58,094 nucleotides of DNA from Bacteroidota bacterium (lineage in GTDB: Bacteria > Bacteroidota > Bacteroidia > Flavobacteriales > Flavobacteriaceae): contig JAHJTN010000015.1 in the NCBI GenBank assembly GCA_018829465.1, forward strand, positions 1-58,094, in the 5' to 3' direction. Each line of letters opens with the position of its first letter. Within the stretch, counting starts at the first letter, position 1. Made by a program: the position numbers and the translations under genes. The notes beneath the pieces were generated by a model. The model worked only from the letters and a program-made list of their open reading frames with translations, was not told the origin of the DNA and made no database searches. Shown piece by piece: positions 8,744-17,836 of the stretch.

Positions 8744-9607
8744 ATGCAACAAGTCAAAATTATCGAATGTCCGCGTGATGCCATGCAAGGCATTAAACCT
8801 TTGATACCGACTGCTGCCAAAATTCGATACATACAATCGCTGTTGGGCGTTGGTTTCCACACCATTGATGTCGGGAGTTTTGTATCGCCAAAAGCGATTC
8901 CGCAAATGGCCGATACGGCAGCGGTTTTGAAAGGTTTGGATTTATCTGCTACGCAAAGCAAACTCTTGGCTATCATCGCGAATGTTCGCGGTGCGGAAGA
9001 TGCGGCCATACATCCGGAAATTGATTTTTTGGGCTATCCGTTTTCCATATCAGAAAACTTTCAAATGCGCAACACACACAAAACCATAGCAGAGAGTTTA
9101 GTAGTTTTACAAGAAATTTTACATATAGCCGACCGCTCGGGCAAGCAAGTGGTAGCTTACTTGAGCATGGGTTTTGGCAATCCGTATGGCGATCCGTGGG
9201 ATGTGGAAATTGTCGCAAATTGGACGGAGAAATTGACGCGCATGGGTGTGCAAATTCTATCCTTATCAGACACGGTTGGTTCGTCCACGCCTGAAGTCAT
9301 CCGTTATTTGTTTTCAAATTTGATTCCGGCCTATCCAAAAGTAGAATTTGGCGCGCACCTGCACACCACGGCAAATACATGGTACGAAAAAGTAGATGCT
9401 GCCTACAAAGCCGGATGCTGCCGATTTGATGGCGCCATCCAAGGATTTGGCGGTTGCCCAATGGCAAAAGATGAACTCACAGGCAACATGCCTACCGAAA
9501 AATTGGTTTCCTATTTCACGAGTCAGAAAGCAAAAACGGGCATCAATAGCCTCAGTTTTGAGAGTGCCTACAACGAAGCAACAAAAGTGTTTACGCGGTA
9601 CCATTAG
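8744..9607 (+). CDS. Hydroxymethylglutaryl-CoA lyase
   Basis: Cleaves HMG-CoA to acetoacetate and acetyl-CoA, the last step of leucine breakdown. At 287 residues it is a TIM-barrel enzyme of the DRE-TIM family. Visible signatures are IIECPRDAMQG at the N-terminus (normally V-E-V/C-x-P-R-D-x-x-Q), LSLSDTVGSSTPE, the metal-binding HLHTTANTW, and IQGFGGCPMAKDELTGN with the catalytic Cys of the lyase signature. TATCTTTG at 8732-8739, five bases before the ATG, looks like a -7 box with a nearly leaderless start. It competes for HMG-CoA with the reductase at 25.7 kb. Confidence 0.93.
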   Translation: MQQVKIIECPRDAMQGIKPLIPTAAKIRYIQSLLGVGFHTIDVGSFVSPKAIPQMADTAAVLKGLDLSATQSKLLAIIANVRGAEDAAIHPEIDFLGYPFSISENFQMRNTHKTIAESLVVLQEILHIADRSGKQVVAYLSMGFGNPYGDPWDVEIVANWTEKLTRMGVQILSLSDTVGSSTPEVIRYLFSNLIPAYPKVEFGAHLHTTANTWYEKVDAAYKAGCCRFDGAIQGFGGCPMAKDELTGNMPTEKLVSYFTSQKAKTGINSLSFESAYNEATKVFTRYH

Positions 9608-9642
9608 TGGTATCTTTCAAATATTATTTTTTTATATTTTAA

Positions 9643-11664
<2,022 letters not shown>

Positions 11665-11857
11665 AGTATATTCTTTTATTGTGTTAATTTGTTGTTATTA
11701 TTAATTTTTTTAAGTACAAAATATTTTTTTTTCGTAATTTTATGGTGTTAGCTAACGAATTAGAATAGTGAATGTTCTACGGAGTATTTATCACATAAAT
11801 TGATAGATTTTTCAAATTAGAACATCTCACACACGTTTAACAACTTAATGTAAACTT

Positions 11858-11947
11858 ATGAAACGCCCATGTAAAAATATTGACACACAGGAGTATGATT
11901 ATCCTAGGGCGTTCCATCTGACCGATAAAAATAAATAATATAAACAG
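11858..11947 (+). promoter_or_regulatory. 90-bp hairpin leader element, solitary copy
   Basis: An exact 90-bp unit that ends on the base before the ATG of the next gene. It matches the three tandem units before crtB. Outer arms GAAACGCCC (from 11860) and GGGCGTTCC pair, and an inner AGGA/TCCT stem encloses a conserved ATGATTA loop. Relative to the crtB units the outer stem differs by a compensated pair change (CACCC/GGGTG to CGCCC/GGGCG). The unit also opens with its own ATG and a 26-codon frame ending in TAA nine bases before the gene's ATG. It is probably a cis-acting RNA leader, a leader-peptide gene, or both. Confidence 0.7.
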
Positions 11948-12343
11948 ATGAAAAATGTATTTTACCTTGTTGCAATTTTTAGTGTCTTTTCTTTGTATGG
12001 CCAAGCCCAAGACCGTCCTTTATCTTTGAAATTGAACAATGGCATGGTTGTCAATCCGGGTGATGTATTTGTGATAGGTGATACGAATACGCATCATACC
12101 TTTTCGTATCTCAATGTCGGGAAGCCTAATTTAATCATCAAAAAAGGAGGCATTTACCATCCAAAATCCTTGGTAGGACAGGAAGTGATTGTTGCAGACA
12201 TTCAATCTTCTTCTAAAGGCGATTTAATCGTTTTAAAAAGAGCTGATGGGAATCTGTTTTTAGGCGCAAATAAATTGGCTTATATCAGGGATTTAGAGAA
12301 AGCTTTGGCTAGTGGCGAGCTTCTTGTCAAACAGTCTAGTTGA
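11948..12343 (+). CDS. Secreted protein of unknown function
   Basis: A 131-residue protein with a clear signal peptide (MKNVFYLVAIFSVFSLYGQAQ). The mature part is rich in beta-type sequence and shows no catalytic motif that I recognise. The pattern LSLKLNNGMVVNPGD followed by FVIGDTNTHHTFSYL suggests a small barrel or sandwich. It is directly preceded by the 90-bp leader element also found before crtB, so its expression may be controlled together with carotenoid synthesis. It overlaps the convergent transporter gene by 8 bp. Confidence 0.6.
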   Translation: MKNVFYLVAIFSVFSLYGQAQDRPLSLKLNNGMVVNPGDVFVIGDTNTHHTFSYLNVGKPNLIIKKGGIYHPKSLVGQEVIVADIQSSSKGDLIVLKRADGNLFLGANKLAYIRDLEKALASGELLVKQSS

Positions 12344-13139
12344 GAAATAATTCTTGATAAAAAATAAAAAGTGCCATTCCTAAGACAAACCAACCGAACA
12401 TTTTCTTGAGTTTTTTACCCGCTATGTAGTTGGAAACAAACATTCCGATAAAGATGCCTATTATAGAAAGCGCGGTGAAAGTCAATAGGAAAGTCCAATT
12501 TATAGGTAGGTTTTGAATGTCGCCCATAAATCCGATTAGCGAATTCACCGAAATTACGAGCAAGGAGGTAGCCACGGCCTTTTTCATGGGTAATTTGGCA
12601 AACAACACCAATGTTGGGATGATTAAAAAACCACCACCCGCACCGACCAATCCGGCTATCAAACCCACGGCAATACCTTGGAGAAACAACAACGTGTAAT
12701 GCATTTTAGAAACTGCCAAATCGGGCACTTTTTCTTGCTTACTCACAATCATAAAAATGGAAGTAACCGTCATCACCAAACCAAAAAATGTCATGATGCC
12801 AATTTCTTTAGTCACGGAAAATTCATCGAATTGAAACAATACATCGGGCAACCATGGAATCAGGTATTTTCGTATGGTATAAACCACCACAAAAGCCGGA
12901 AAGGCAAAAAAGAGACCTGTTTTGATTTCTACCATTTTTTTTTGATAGCTTCGAATAGCACCCGTAAGTGATGTAGTGCCCACCACAAAAAGAGAATAGG
13001 CTGTGGCTGTAATGGGTTCTATTTTAAGTAAATAAACCAAAATAGGCAGTGTCAGTACAGAACCACCCCCACCGAGCAAACCTAGAATAAAACCGATAAG
13101 TACAGCACCAAGATAGCCTAGAATAAACTGAATATCCAT
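12336..13139 (-). CDS. TauE/SafE-family membrane transporter
   Basis: A 267-residue integral membrane protein with about eight hydrophobic helices. It carries the duplicated family motif seen as IGFILGLLGGGGSVLTLPI near residue 15 and VGLIAGLVGAGGGFLIIPT near residue 155. Members export sulfite, sulfoacetate or related anions. The substrate here is not indicated by neighbours, although the DUF2892 protein encoded divergently is of a type often associated with rhodanese/sulfur genes. The name 'sulfite exporter' should be read as a family label only. Confidence 0.88.
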   Translation of the reverse strand: MDIQFILGYLGAVLIGFILGLLGGGGSVLTLPILVYLLKIEPITATAYSLFVVGTTSLTGAIRSYQKKMVEIKTGLFFAFPAFVVVYTIRKYLIPWLPDVLFQFDEFSVTKEIGIMTFFGLVMTVTSIFMIVSKQEKVPDLAVSKMHYTLLFLQGIAVGLIAGLVGAGGGFLIIPTLVLFAKLPMKKAVATSLLVISVNSLIGFMGDIQNLPINWTFLLTFTALSIIGIFIGMFVSNYIAGKKLKKMFGWFVLGMALFIFYQELFLN

Positions 13140-13253
13140 GTTTTTTTATAAGTTAAACCGTACGAAATTAATATAAACTTCTTTCTCTGTCTGTAACGAA
13201 AGTAACCAATTGCAAAACCACTTTGGCTTATGTTTGTATTAAAATTTTAAAAC

Positions 13254-13457
13254 ATGAGAAAAAATCTGGGAAACCGAGACAAAGCAATGCGAATTCTTTT
13301 AGCCATCATTGCTGTCACATTGTTTTTTACAGGTATGCTTCAGGGAATATGGGCATACATGGCATTGGCAGCTGGAGGCGTATTGCTACTAACCGCTTTG
13401 ATAAATTTTTGTCCGCTTTACGCCATTTTCGGGATCAAAACTTGTAAAGCAAGATAG
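13254..13457 (+). CDS. DUF2892 (YgaP-like) small membrane protein
   Basis: A 67-residue protein with two predicted membrane helices (residues ~12-30 and ~33-50). The pattern MRKNLGNRDKAMRI, then a short loop GIWAYMALAAGGVLLLTALINFCPLY ending in GIKTC, is characteristic of the DUF2892 / YgaP transmembrane family. Related segments are fused to rhodanese domains in some bacteria. TATGTTTG at 13229-13236 fits a -7 promoter box upstream. The next gene is the TauE-like transporter in the opposite direction, so a sulfur-related theme is possible but unproven. Confidence 0.75.
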   Translation: MRKNLGNRDKAMRILLAIIAVTLFFTGMLQGIWAYMALAAGGVLLLTALINFCPLYAIFGIKTCKAR

Positions 13458-13478
13458 AAGATATTTATTTTTTTTATT

Positions 13479-14390
13479 TTAGTTAGGACAGATGTCCTCA
13501 TCTAAATAATCCGGTATGCCATCTCCGTCACAATCTGTGAAGGTAATTGTGCCGTCAGCATTGATGGTGATTTCGTTTATGGTTAATATAAAATCGCCAT
13601 CGTCATCGGTGTCTATAAAATTTGGAAATCCATCGCCATCGGTATCATCATCACCGATATTTTCATTTCCGTTCAGATCTTCGATGAAGGAAGGAATTCC
13701 ATCCAAATCGTGATCGGCTTCTATGGCTGCGAAGAGTTTTACCCTAAAGATTAATGGAGAATTTGCAGGAATACCCGGTTGTGTGATGTTTTGAAAACCC
13801 AAAGCAGATGGAAAAAACACGGCACCAACGCCAAAATTAAAAAAAGTAGAAGTGCCATCGGGGTTTAAATCAAAACCGTCAGCAGATTTTAACTCAGTTA
13901 AAATTAAACGAAATCCAACCACTACCTGGGTTAAATCAAACCAAATTGGATTTGCGTTTGAGTCAAACAGATTGGAATTTAAGAGTGTACCTCTAAAATT
14001 GACAAGTGTTGAGTCTACAAAATGAGGTCTTTTATTGACACCTTCACGCGCCTTGAGGACATAATAGTTGAGCGTGACAGAATCTATGGCGAATGTTTTT
14101 TTCTCTACAAGGTCGATAAGTGGCGTTTTATTGGCATTTTCTCCGGCAATGGTGTCAAATTCAATGTCAAAATTGAAACCGGGTGGCGGATTTACAAAAT
14201 CTTCTTGATTGTAAAAATGTGTATTGAGAAACTCAAGTATGGCAGCGTCATCGATAAGGGCTTGCTCACCTAAATCAACAGGAGGAACGGGTGTTGTGGT
14301 TATACCATCATCACCACTGCCACAAGACGAAACGAAAATTGTCATCAAGACCAATGAGAAAAGTCTTATTTGAGAAAAAAGCCTATACAT
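13479..14390 (-). CDS. FKBP-type peptidyl-prolyl isomerase lipoprotein with calcium-binding repeats
   Basis: A 303-residue exported lipoprotein. The N-terminus ends in a lipobox at VSSC (Cys near residue 23). Residues ~130-225 fit an FKBP fold, with VNFRGTLLNSNLFDSN, FDLTQVVVGFRLILTEL, GVGAVFFPSALGF and PGIPANSPLIFRVKLF, as in Bacteroidetes FKBP lipoproteins linked to gliding. The C-terminal ~75 residues are packed with DxDxDG-type loops (DHDLDGIP, DDDTDGDGFPNFIDTDDDGD, DCDGDGIPDYLDED), resembling thrombospondin type 3 calcium sites. Enzyme activity is not certain, because key FKBP residues vary in this group. Confidence 0.78.
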   Translation of the reverse strand: MYRLFSQIRLFSLVLMTIFVSSCGSGDDGITTTPVPPVDLGEQALIDDAAILEFLNTHFYNQEDFVNPPPGFNFDIEFDTIAGENANKTPLIDLVEKKTFAIDSVTLNYYVLKAREGVNKRPHFVDSTLVNFRGTLLNSNLFDSNANPIWFDLTQVVVGFRLILTELKSADGFDLNPDGTSTFFNFGVGAVFFPSALGFQNITQPGIPANSPLIFRVKLFAAIEADHDLDGIPSFIEDLNGNENIGDDDTDGDGFPNFIDTDDDGDFILTINEITINADGTITFTDCDGDGIPDYLDEDICPN

Positions 14391-14400
14391 AGATTCTAAT

Positions 14401-14433
14401 TTTGGCGCAATTTACGATTTTCCGTTATCTTTG
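14401..14433 (+). promoter_or_regulatory. Bacteroidetes-type promoter of the S4-protein gene
   Basis: TTTG at 14401-14404 and TATCTTTG at 14426-14433 are separated by 21 bp, matching the Bacteroidetes primary sigma consensus (TTTG, about 20 bp, TAnnTTTG). The start codon follows at 14452. Confidence 0.65.
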
Positions 14434-14451
14434 AAAGGTAAATTTTGAATT

Positions 14452-14844
14452 ATGCGTGTGGATAAGTTTTTGTGGTGCATACGGTTGTATAAAACCAGAA
14501 CCCAAGCGACCGAAGCTTGTAGGAAAGGCCACGTAAAAATCAACAATGAGCCGGTCAAACCCTCCAGAGAAGTAATCCCTACAGATGAAATCAAAGTTAG
14601 GAAAGATCAGATAGAACGCATCTTTTTAGTGCAGGATATACCCGAAAATAGGTTGGGAGCCAAATGGGTTGGCTTGTATGTGATAGACCAAACACCTGCA
14701 GACGCTTTCGAAAAAATGAAGCTAATCAGACAAACTTCTGCCTATTACAGAAACTTAGGCACCGGAAGGCCCACCAAAAAAGACCGCCGTGTTTTAGACG
14801 ATTTTATGGATGAACCCGAAAATGGTACACATCATGAATCGTGA
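14452..14844 (+). CDS. S4-domain RNA-binding protein (Hsp15-like)
   Basis: A 130-residue protein. The N-terminal ~60 residues are an S4 RNA-binding domain (MRVDKFLWCIRLYKTRTQATEACRKGHVKINNEPVKP). The basic C-terminal tail includes GTGRPTKKDRRVLDDF, as in Hsp15 (HslR), which recycles stalled 50S subunits carrying nascent chains. It overlaps the methyltransferase gene by 11 bp, so the two are translationally coupled, and a canonical promoter sits directly upstream. Confidence 0.85.
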   Translation: MRVDKFLWCIRLYKTRTQATEACRKGHVKINNEPVKPSREVIPTDEIKVRKDQIERIFLVQDIPENRLGAKWVGLYVIDQTPADAFEKMKLIRQTSAYYRNLGTGRPTKKDRRVLDDFMDEPENGTHHES

Positions 14845-15406
14845 ATTTTGGGAACAAAAATACCAAAGTGGCGATACGGGCTGGGATTTGGGCGCGCCTT
14901 CGCCACCCATAACCAATTATGTTGATCAAATTGAAGATAAAAATCTCAAAATTTTGATACCCGGCGCCGGCAATGCCTACGAGGCTGCCTATTTGCTGAA
15001 AAATGGATTTACGCAGGTCACGGTTGTAGACATTGCACCTTCGCCAATAAATAATTTGGCCAAACAGTATGCTTCAAATTACCTGACGCTCATCAACCAA
15101 GATTTTTTTGAGCTAAATGAACAGTTCGATTTAATACTCGAGCAAACCTTTTTTTGTGCCTTACAGCCATCCTTCAGAAAAAAATACGCAACAAAAATGA
15201 ATGAACTTCTTTTGTCCGGAGGAAAACTTGCGGGACTTTTGTTTGACTTTCCTCTTTCAAATGAAGGCCCGCCATTTGGTGGCGATATACAGACGTATAA
15301 AGCACTCTTTTCTCCTTATTTTAAGATTTCTACCCTGACGCCTTGTCACAATTCAGTAAAACCCAGACAAGGAAGGGAACTCTTTTTTATCTTTGAAAAA
15401 AAATAA
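14834..15406 (+). CDS. TPMT-family SAM-dependent methyltransferase
   Basis: A 190-residue class I methyltransferase. The start MNREFWEQKYQSGDTGWDLGAPSPP is the signature of the thiopurine S-methyltransferase family. SAM motif I is ILIPGAGNAYEAAYLL and motif II is VTVVDIAPSPINN. The EQTFFCALQPSFR segment is also typical. Bacterial members methylate thiol, selenium or tellurium compounds; the native substrate is not known. The start at 14834 was chosen because it opens with the conserved FWExxY motif. The gene overlaps the S4 gene and abuts the phosphoribosyltransferase gene. Confidence 0.87.
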   Translation: MNREFWEQKYQSGDTGWDLGAPSPPITNYVDQIEDKNLKILIPGAGNAYEAAYLLKNGFTQVTVVDIAPSPINNLAKQYASNYLTLINQDFFELNEQFDLILEQTFFCALQPSFRKKYATKMNELLLSGGKLAGLLFDFPLSNEGPPFGGDIQTYKALFSPYFKISTLTPCHNSVKPRQGRELFFIFEKK

Positions 15407-15407
15407 T

Positions 15408-15908
15408 ATGCAAACCGAAAGCAAAACCATCATCTTGGATGCCATTCAAATAGAACATAAAGTTCGCCGTATTGCTTATCAGATATATGAAACTAACATA
15501 GACGAATCGTGTATTGTGTTAGCCGGAATACATCAAAACGGCTATGTTTTTGCTGAAAAATTGGCAACATATCTAGAAAAAATATCAACACTCCACGTGA
15601 TACTTTGCCGGGTAGATATCGACAAAAACAAGCCCGAATCTGCGATACAAACATCACTGACGCCCGATCAATACAAGCACAAATCTTTAGTATTGGTAGA
15701 TGATGTTTTAAATTCGGGAAAGGTTTTAATGTATGCCGTTCGCCATTTTTTGGATGTGCCTTTAAAGCAATTTAAAACCGCCGTTCTCATCAATCGCAAT
15801 CACAAACGCTATCCTGTAAAAGCAGATTTTAAAGGCCTTTCACTGTCAACTTCTTTGCAAGAACACGTGGAGGTGGATTTTGACAGAAAAGAGGTTTATT
15901 TATCCTGA
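15408..15908 (+). CDS. PyrR-like phosphoribosyltransferase
   Basis: A 166-residue type I PRTase. The PRPP-binding motif is SLVLVDDVLNSGKVLMYAV, and the substrate loop region VLCRVDIDKNK resembles PyrR/uracil PRTases. In Bacteroidetes such proteins are usually annotated as PyrR-family bifunctional regulator or uracil phosphoribosyltransferase. Nothing here shows a pyr attenuator, so an enzymatic or salvage role is as likely. The ATG at 15408 lies one base after the methyltransferase stop. Its 3' end overlaps aroK by 13 bp convergently. Confidence 0.75.
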   Translation: MQTESKTIILDAIQIEHKVRRIAYQIYETNIDESCIVLAGIHQNGYVFAEKLATYLEKISTLHVILCRVDIDKNKPESAIQTSLTPDQYKHKSLVLVDDVLNSGKVLMYAVRHFLDVPLKQFKTAVLINRNHKRYPVKADFKGLSLSTSLQEHVEVDFDRKEVYLS

Positions 15909-16456
15909 CTTTTTAGGCTTTCCAAGATTTCTTTCGCAATATTTTCCGGCGTTTTTTCGTCTGTAGATACCAAAATTGGGGCTTGATAATAAAACGATTG
16001 ACGCTCAAATAGATGTTTGGCAATAAAAGTTTCCAATGCTGTTTTGCTTTGATGAAATTGCAATATTGGTCGTTTGGCAGTTTCAGATAAGAGCCGCTCA
16101 GCTAGGGCCGATACACTTGTCTTAAGATAGATTACATACCGTGTGGATGCAAGTATATCTTCCATATTATCAAAGTAGCATGGCGTGCCGCCTCCTAATG
16201 AAATAACCCGCGGATTTGAACCCGACAACAATTCCCGAAGGTATTTTTTTTCAAGCTTTCTGAAGTATATTTCACCTTTAGATTCAAATATTTGTGCAAT
16301 TTTTTGTTGCGCTTTCTCTTCTATGTATTCGTCTAAATCAGTAAACGGATAAGCTGCGATTTTAGCAATACTTTTGCCTATTACTGATTTACCGCAACCC
16401 ATATAGCCCAATAAGACTATGTGTTCCTGCAATTTGTCTGAATTTTCTAAAGCCAT
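15896..16456 (-). CDS. aroK: Shikimate kinase
   Basis: Phosphorylates shikimate to shikimate 3-phosphate in aromatic amino acid synthesis. The 186-residue P-loop kinase has Walker A GYMGCGKSVIGKS near residues 18-30, the shikimate-binding DLDEYIEEKAQQ, the GEIYFRKLEK motif with the substrate Arg, and Walker B-like VISLGGGTPCY. The lid Arg lies in ETAKRPIL. It converges on the PRTase gene with a short 3' overlap. Confidence 0.95.
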   Translation of the reverse strand: MALENSDKLQEHIVLLGYMGCGKSVIGKSIAKIAAYPFTDLDEYIEEKAQQKIAQIFESKGEIYFRKLEKKYLRELLSGSNPRVISLGGGTPCYFDNMEDILASTRYVIYLKTSVSALAERLLSETAKRPILQFHQSKTALETFIAKHLFERQSFYYQAPILVSTDEKTPENIAKEILESLKSQDK

Positions 16457-16500
16457 GTAAACCGTTTTTGGGTTGACGGCAAATTTAAAATAATTTCATC

Positions 16501-16531
16501 TTGTATAATGAAGATATACATACTATATTTG
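16501..16531 (+). promoter_or_regulatory. Promoter of the tRNA cluster
   Basis: TTG at 16501-16503 and TATATTTG at 16524-16531 are separated by 20 bp, fitting the Bacteroidetes -33/-7 consensus. The first tRNA begins 18 bp later. Confidence 0.7.
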
Positions 16532-16548
16532 CACCCGCTTTTAAGCAA

Positions 16549-16621
16549 GATTCGTTAGCTCAGTTGGTAGAGCACAACACTTTTAATGTTGGGGTCCTGG
16601 GTTCGAGCCCCAGACGGATCA
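16549..16621 (+). tRNA. tRNA-Lys (anticodon TTT)
   Basis: A 73-nt cloverleaf. The acceptor arms GATTCGT and ACGGATC pair. The anticodon stem CAACA/TGTTG frames the loop CTTTTAA, giving anticodon TTT. The T-arm is CTGGG-TTCGAGC-CCCAG. No CCA is encoded. Confidence 0.96.
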
Positions 16622-16634
16622 CTAGAATAAGAAA

Positions 16635-16707
16635 GACTCGTTAGCTCAGTTGGTAGAGCACAACACTTTTAATGTTGGGGTCCTGGGTTCGAGCCCCAGA
16701 CGGGTCA
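16635..16707 (+). tRNA. tRNA-Lys (anticodon TTT), second copy
   Basis: Identical to the first tRNA-Lys apart from one compensated base pair in the acceptor stem: GACTCGT/ACGGGTC instead of GATTCGT/ACGGATC. The anticodon loop is CTTTTAA. The discriminator A is followed by CCA in the DNA. It lies 13 bp after the first copy and probably shares its transcript. Confidence 0.96.
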
Positions 16708-16712
16708 CCAAA

Positions 16713-16796
16713 GCCCAGGTGCTGAAATTGGTAGACAGGCATGGTTGAGGGCCATGTGTCCATTAGGACGTGCAAGTTCGATTCTTGTTCTGGGCA
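16713..16796 (+). tRNA. tRNA-Leu (anticodon GAG)
   Basis: An 84-nt class II tRNA with acceptor arms GCCCAGG/TCTGGGC. The anticodon stem CATGG/CCATG frames TTGAGGG, giving anticodon GAG. It has a long variable arm (TGTCCATTAGGACG) and T-loop TTCGATT. It begins five bases after the second tRNA-Lys and ends before a strong terminator. Confidence 0.94.
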
Positions 16797-16808
16797 CGTT
16801 TGTTTAAC

Positions 16809-16839
16809 AAGGTTATCTAAAGTTAGATAACCTTTTTTT
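16809..16839 (+). terminator. Intrinsic terminator of the tRNA cluster
   Basis: A perfect 12-bp hairpin, AAGGTTATCTAA / TTAGATAACCTT with a 2-nt loop, is followed by a T run. It closes the tRNA transcript just before the regulator gene's promoter. Confidence 0.9.
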
Positions 16840-16856
16840 ATGCCTATCAAAATATT

Positions 16857-16886
16857 TGTTTAATATTGCATAAAAAATATTAAACA
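16857..16886. promoter_or_regulatory. Palindromic operator over the merR start codon
   Basis: TGTTTAATATT (16857-16867) and AATATTAAACA (16876-16886) form a perfect 11-bp inverted repeat with an 8-bp spacer. The right arm includes the A of the regulator's ATG. A related half-site, TGTTTAA, recurs in an inverted pair around the crtI -7 box. The likely ligand is the MerR-type regulator itself, which would make it autoregulatory. Confidence 0.7.
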
Positions 16887-17782
16887 TGGTAAAGTCTGTT
16901 TTTAGTATAAAAGACTTAGAAAATTTAAGCGGCATCAAGGCGCATACCATCCGTATTTGGGAAAAGAGGTATAATCTTTTGGTGCCGGAGCGCACAGATA
17001 CCAACATCAGACACTATAACCTCTCCAACTTGCAGAAGTTGCTGAATGTGACACAACTTTATCACCACGGTTATAAAATCTCAAAAATTGCCAAGCTTTC
17101 AAACGAAAAAATTCACCAGCTTGTCGTAGATATCGCCAACGAACAATCGCCGCAGGAATCTGCTATAGCTTCTTTTAAGATGGCCATGGTAAATTTTGAT
17201 GCCAACTTGTTTCACAATACCTATTTGGATTTAGCAAAGAAATTTAGCTTTTCAGAAATCTTTTTAGAAACCTTTGTACCACTTCTCAATGAATTAGGGC
17301 TCCTTTGGCAAGCCGAAGTTGTTCGCCCTTCACACGAACATTTTATTACCGGTTTGATCAAACAAACCATTATCGCAAACATCAAGCAAAACCACGTCGA
17401 ACAAGCAGACTCCGCTCACAATGGCGTGTATGTTTTGTACCTGCCCAACAATGAAATTCACGACATTGGCCTTACTTACATTTATTACCACCTGCTGAGT
17501 AAAAAACACAAAACTATTTACCTTGGTCAATCTATGGGTATTGAATTTCTCAAAGATTTTAATAGTTTCTATGAAAATATCATTTTTGTGACTTATTTTA
17601 CCGTTCAACCCGAGCCCGAAAAGGTTAACGAATATGTGCAGACTTTTCAAAATGAAGTAAATCCCGAAGGTCGTCATAAACTTTGGCTGCTTGGAAGGCA
17701 AACACAATACTTTACAGACTATGAAAAATACCCCGATGTCCGAATATTTGACACGCTTTATCAATTAACTCAAAAAGTTTAG
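16886..17782 (+). CDS. CarH/LitR-like MerR-family B12-dependent photoreceptor regulator
   Basis: A 298-residue DNA-binding regulator. The N-terminal MerR winged helix covers residues 6-70 (FSIKDLENLSGIKAHTIRIW, then RYNLLVPERTD). It is followed by a helical bundle and a cobalamin-binding domain. The Trp141, Glu151-His152 triad has the same spacing as in the B12 photoreceptor CarH, and the ExHxxG cobalt-ligand motif is present as Glu190-Ile-His192-Asp-Ile-Gly195. In CarH, adenosylcobalamin holds a DNA-bound tetramer in the dark and light breaks it. The gene sits directly upstream of crtI, and both promoters carry the same half-site. I infer light-induced derepression of carotenoid synthesis. 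Confidence 0.85.
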   Translation: MVKSVFSIKDLENLSGIKAHTIRIWEKRYNLLVPERTDTNIRHYNLSNLQKLLNVTQLYHHGYKISKIAKLSNEKIHQLVVDIANEQSPQESAIASFKMAMVNFDANLFHNTYLDLAKKFSFSEIFLETFVPLLNELGLLWQAEVVRPSHEHFITGLIKQTIIANIKQNHVEQADSAHNGVYVLYLPNNEIHDIGLTYIYYHLLSKKHKTIYLGQSMGIEFLKDFNSFYENIIFVTYFTVQPEPEKVNEYVQTFQNEVNPEGRHKLWLLGRQTQYFTDYEKYPDVRIFDTLYQLTQKV

Positions 17783-17795
17783 TTAAAAACATTTA

Positions 17796-17829
17796 TTTGT
17801 TTAAATTTTTGATATATTTGTTAAACAAA
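17796..17829. promoter_or_regulatory. crtI promoter with inverted operator
   Basis: TTTGTTTAA (17796-17804) and TTAAACAAA (17821-17829) form a perfect 9-bp inverted repeat. The spacer contains the -7 box TATATTTG at 17813-17820. The half-site TGTTTAA is shared with the operator over the merR start. Binding here would block RNA polymerase. Confidence 0.68.
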
Positions 17830-17836
17830 ATTATTT

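Noticed and set aside
12336-13457. A sulfur-oxidation operon
   Set aside because: Only a TauE-type transporter and a DUF2892 protein are present, on opposite strands, with no rhodanese or sulfur enzyme.
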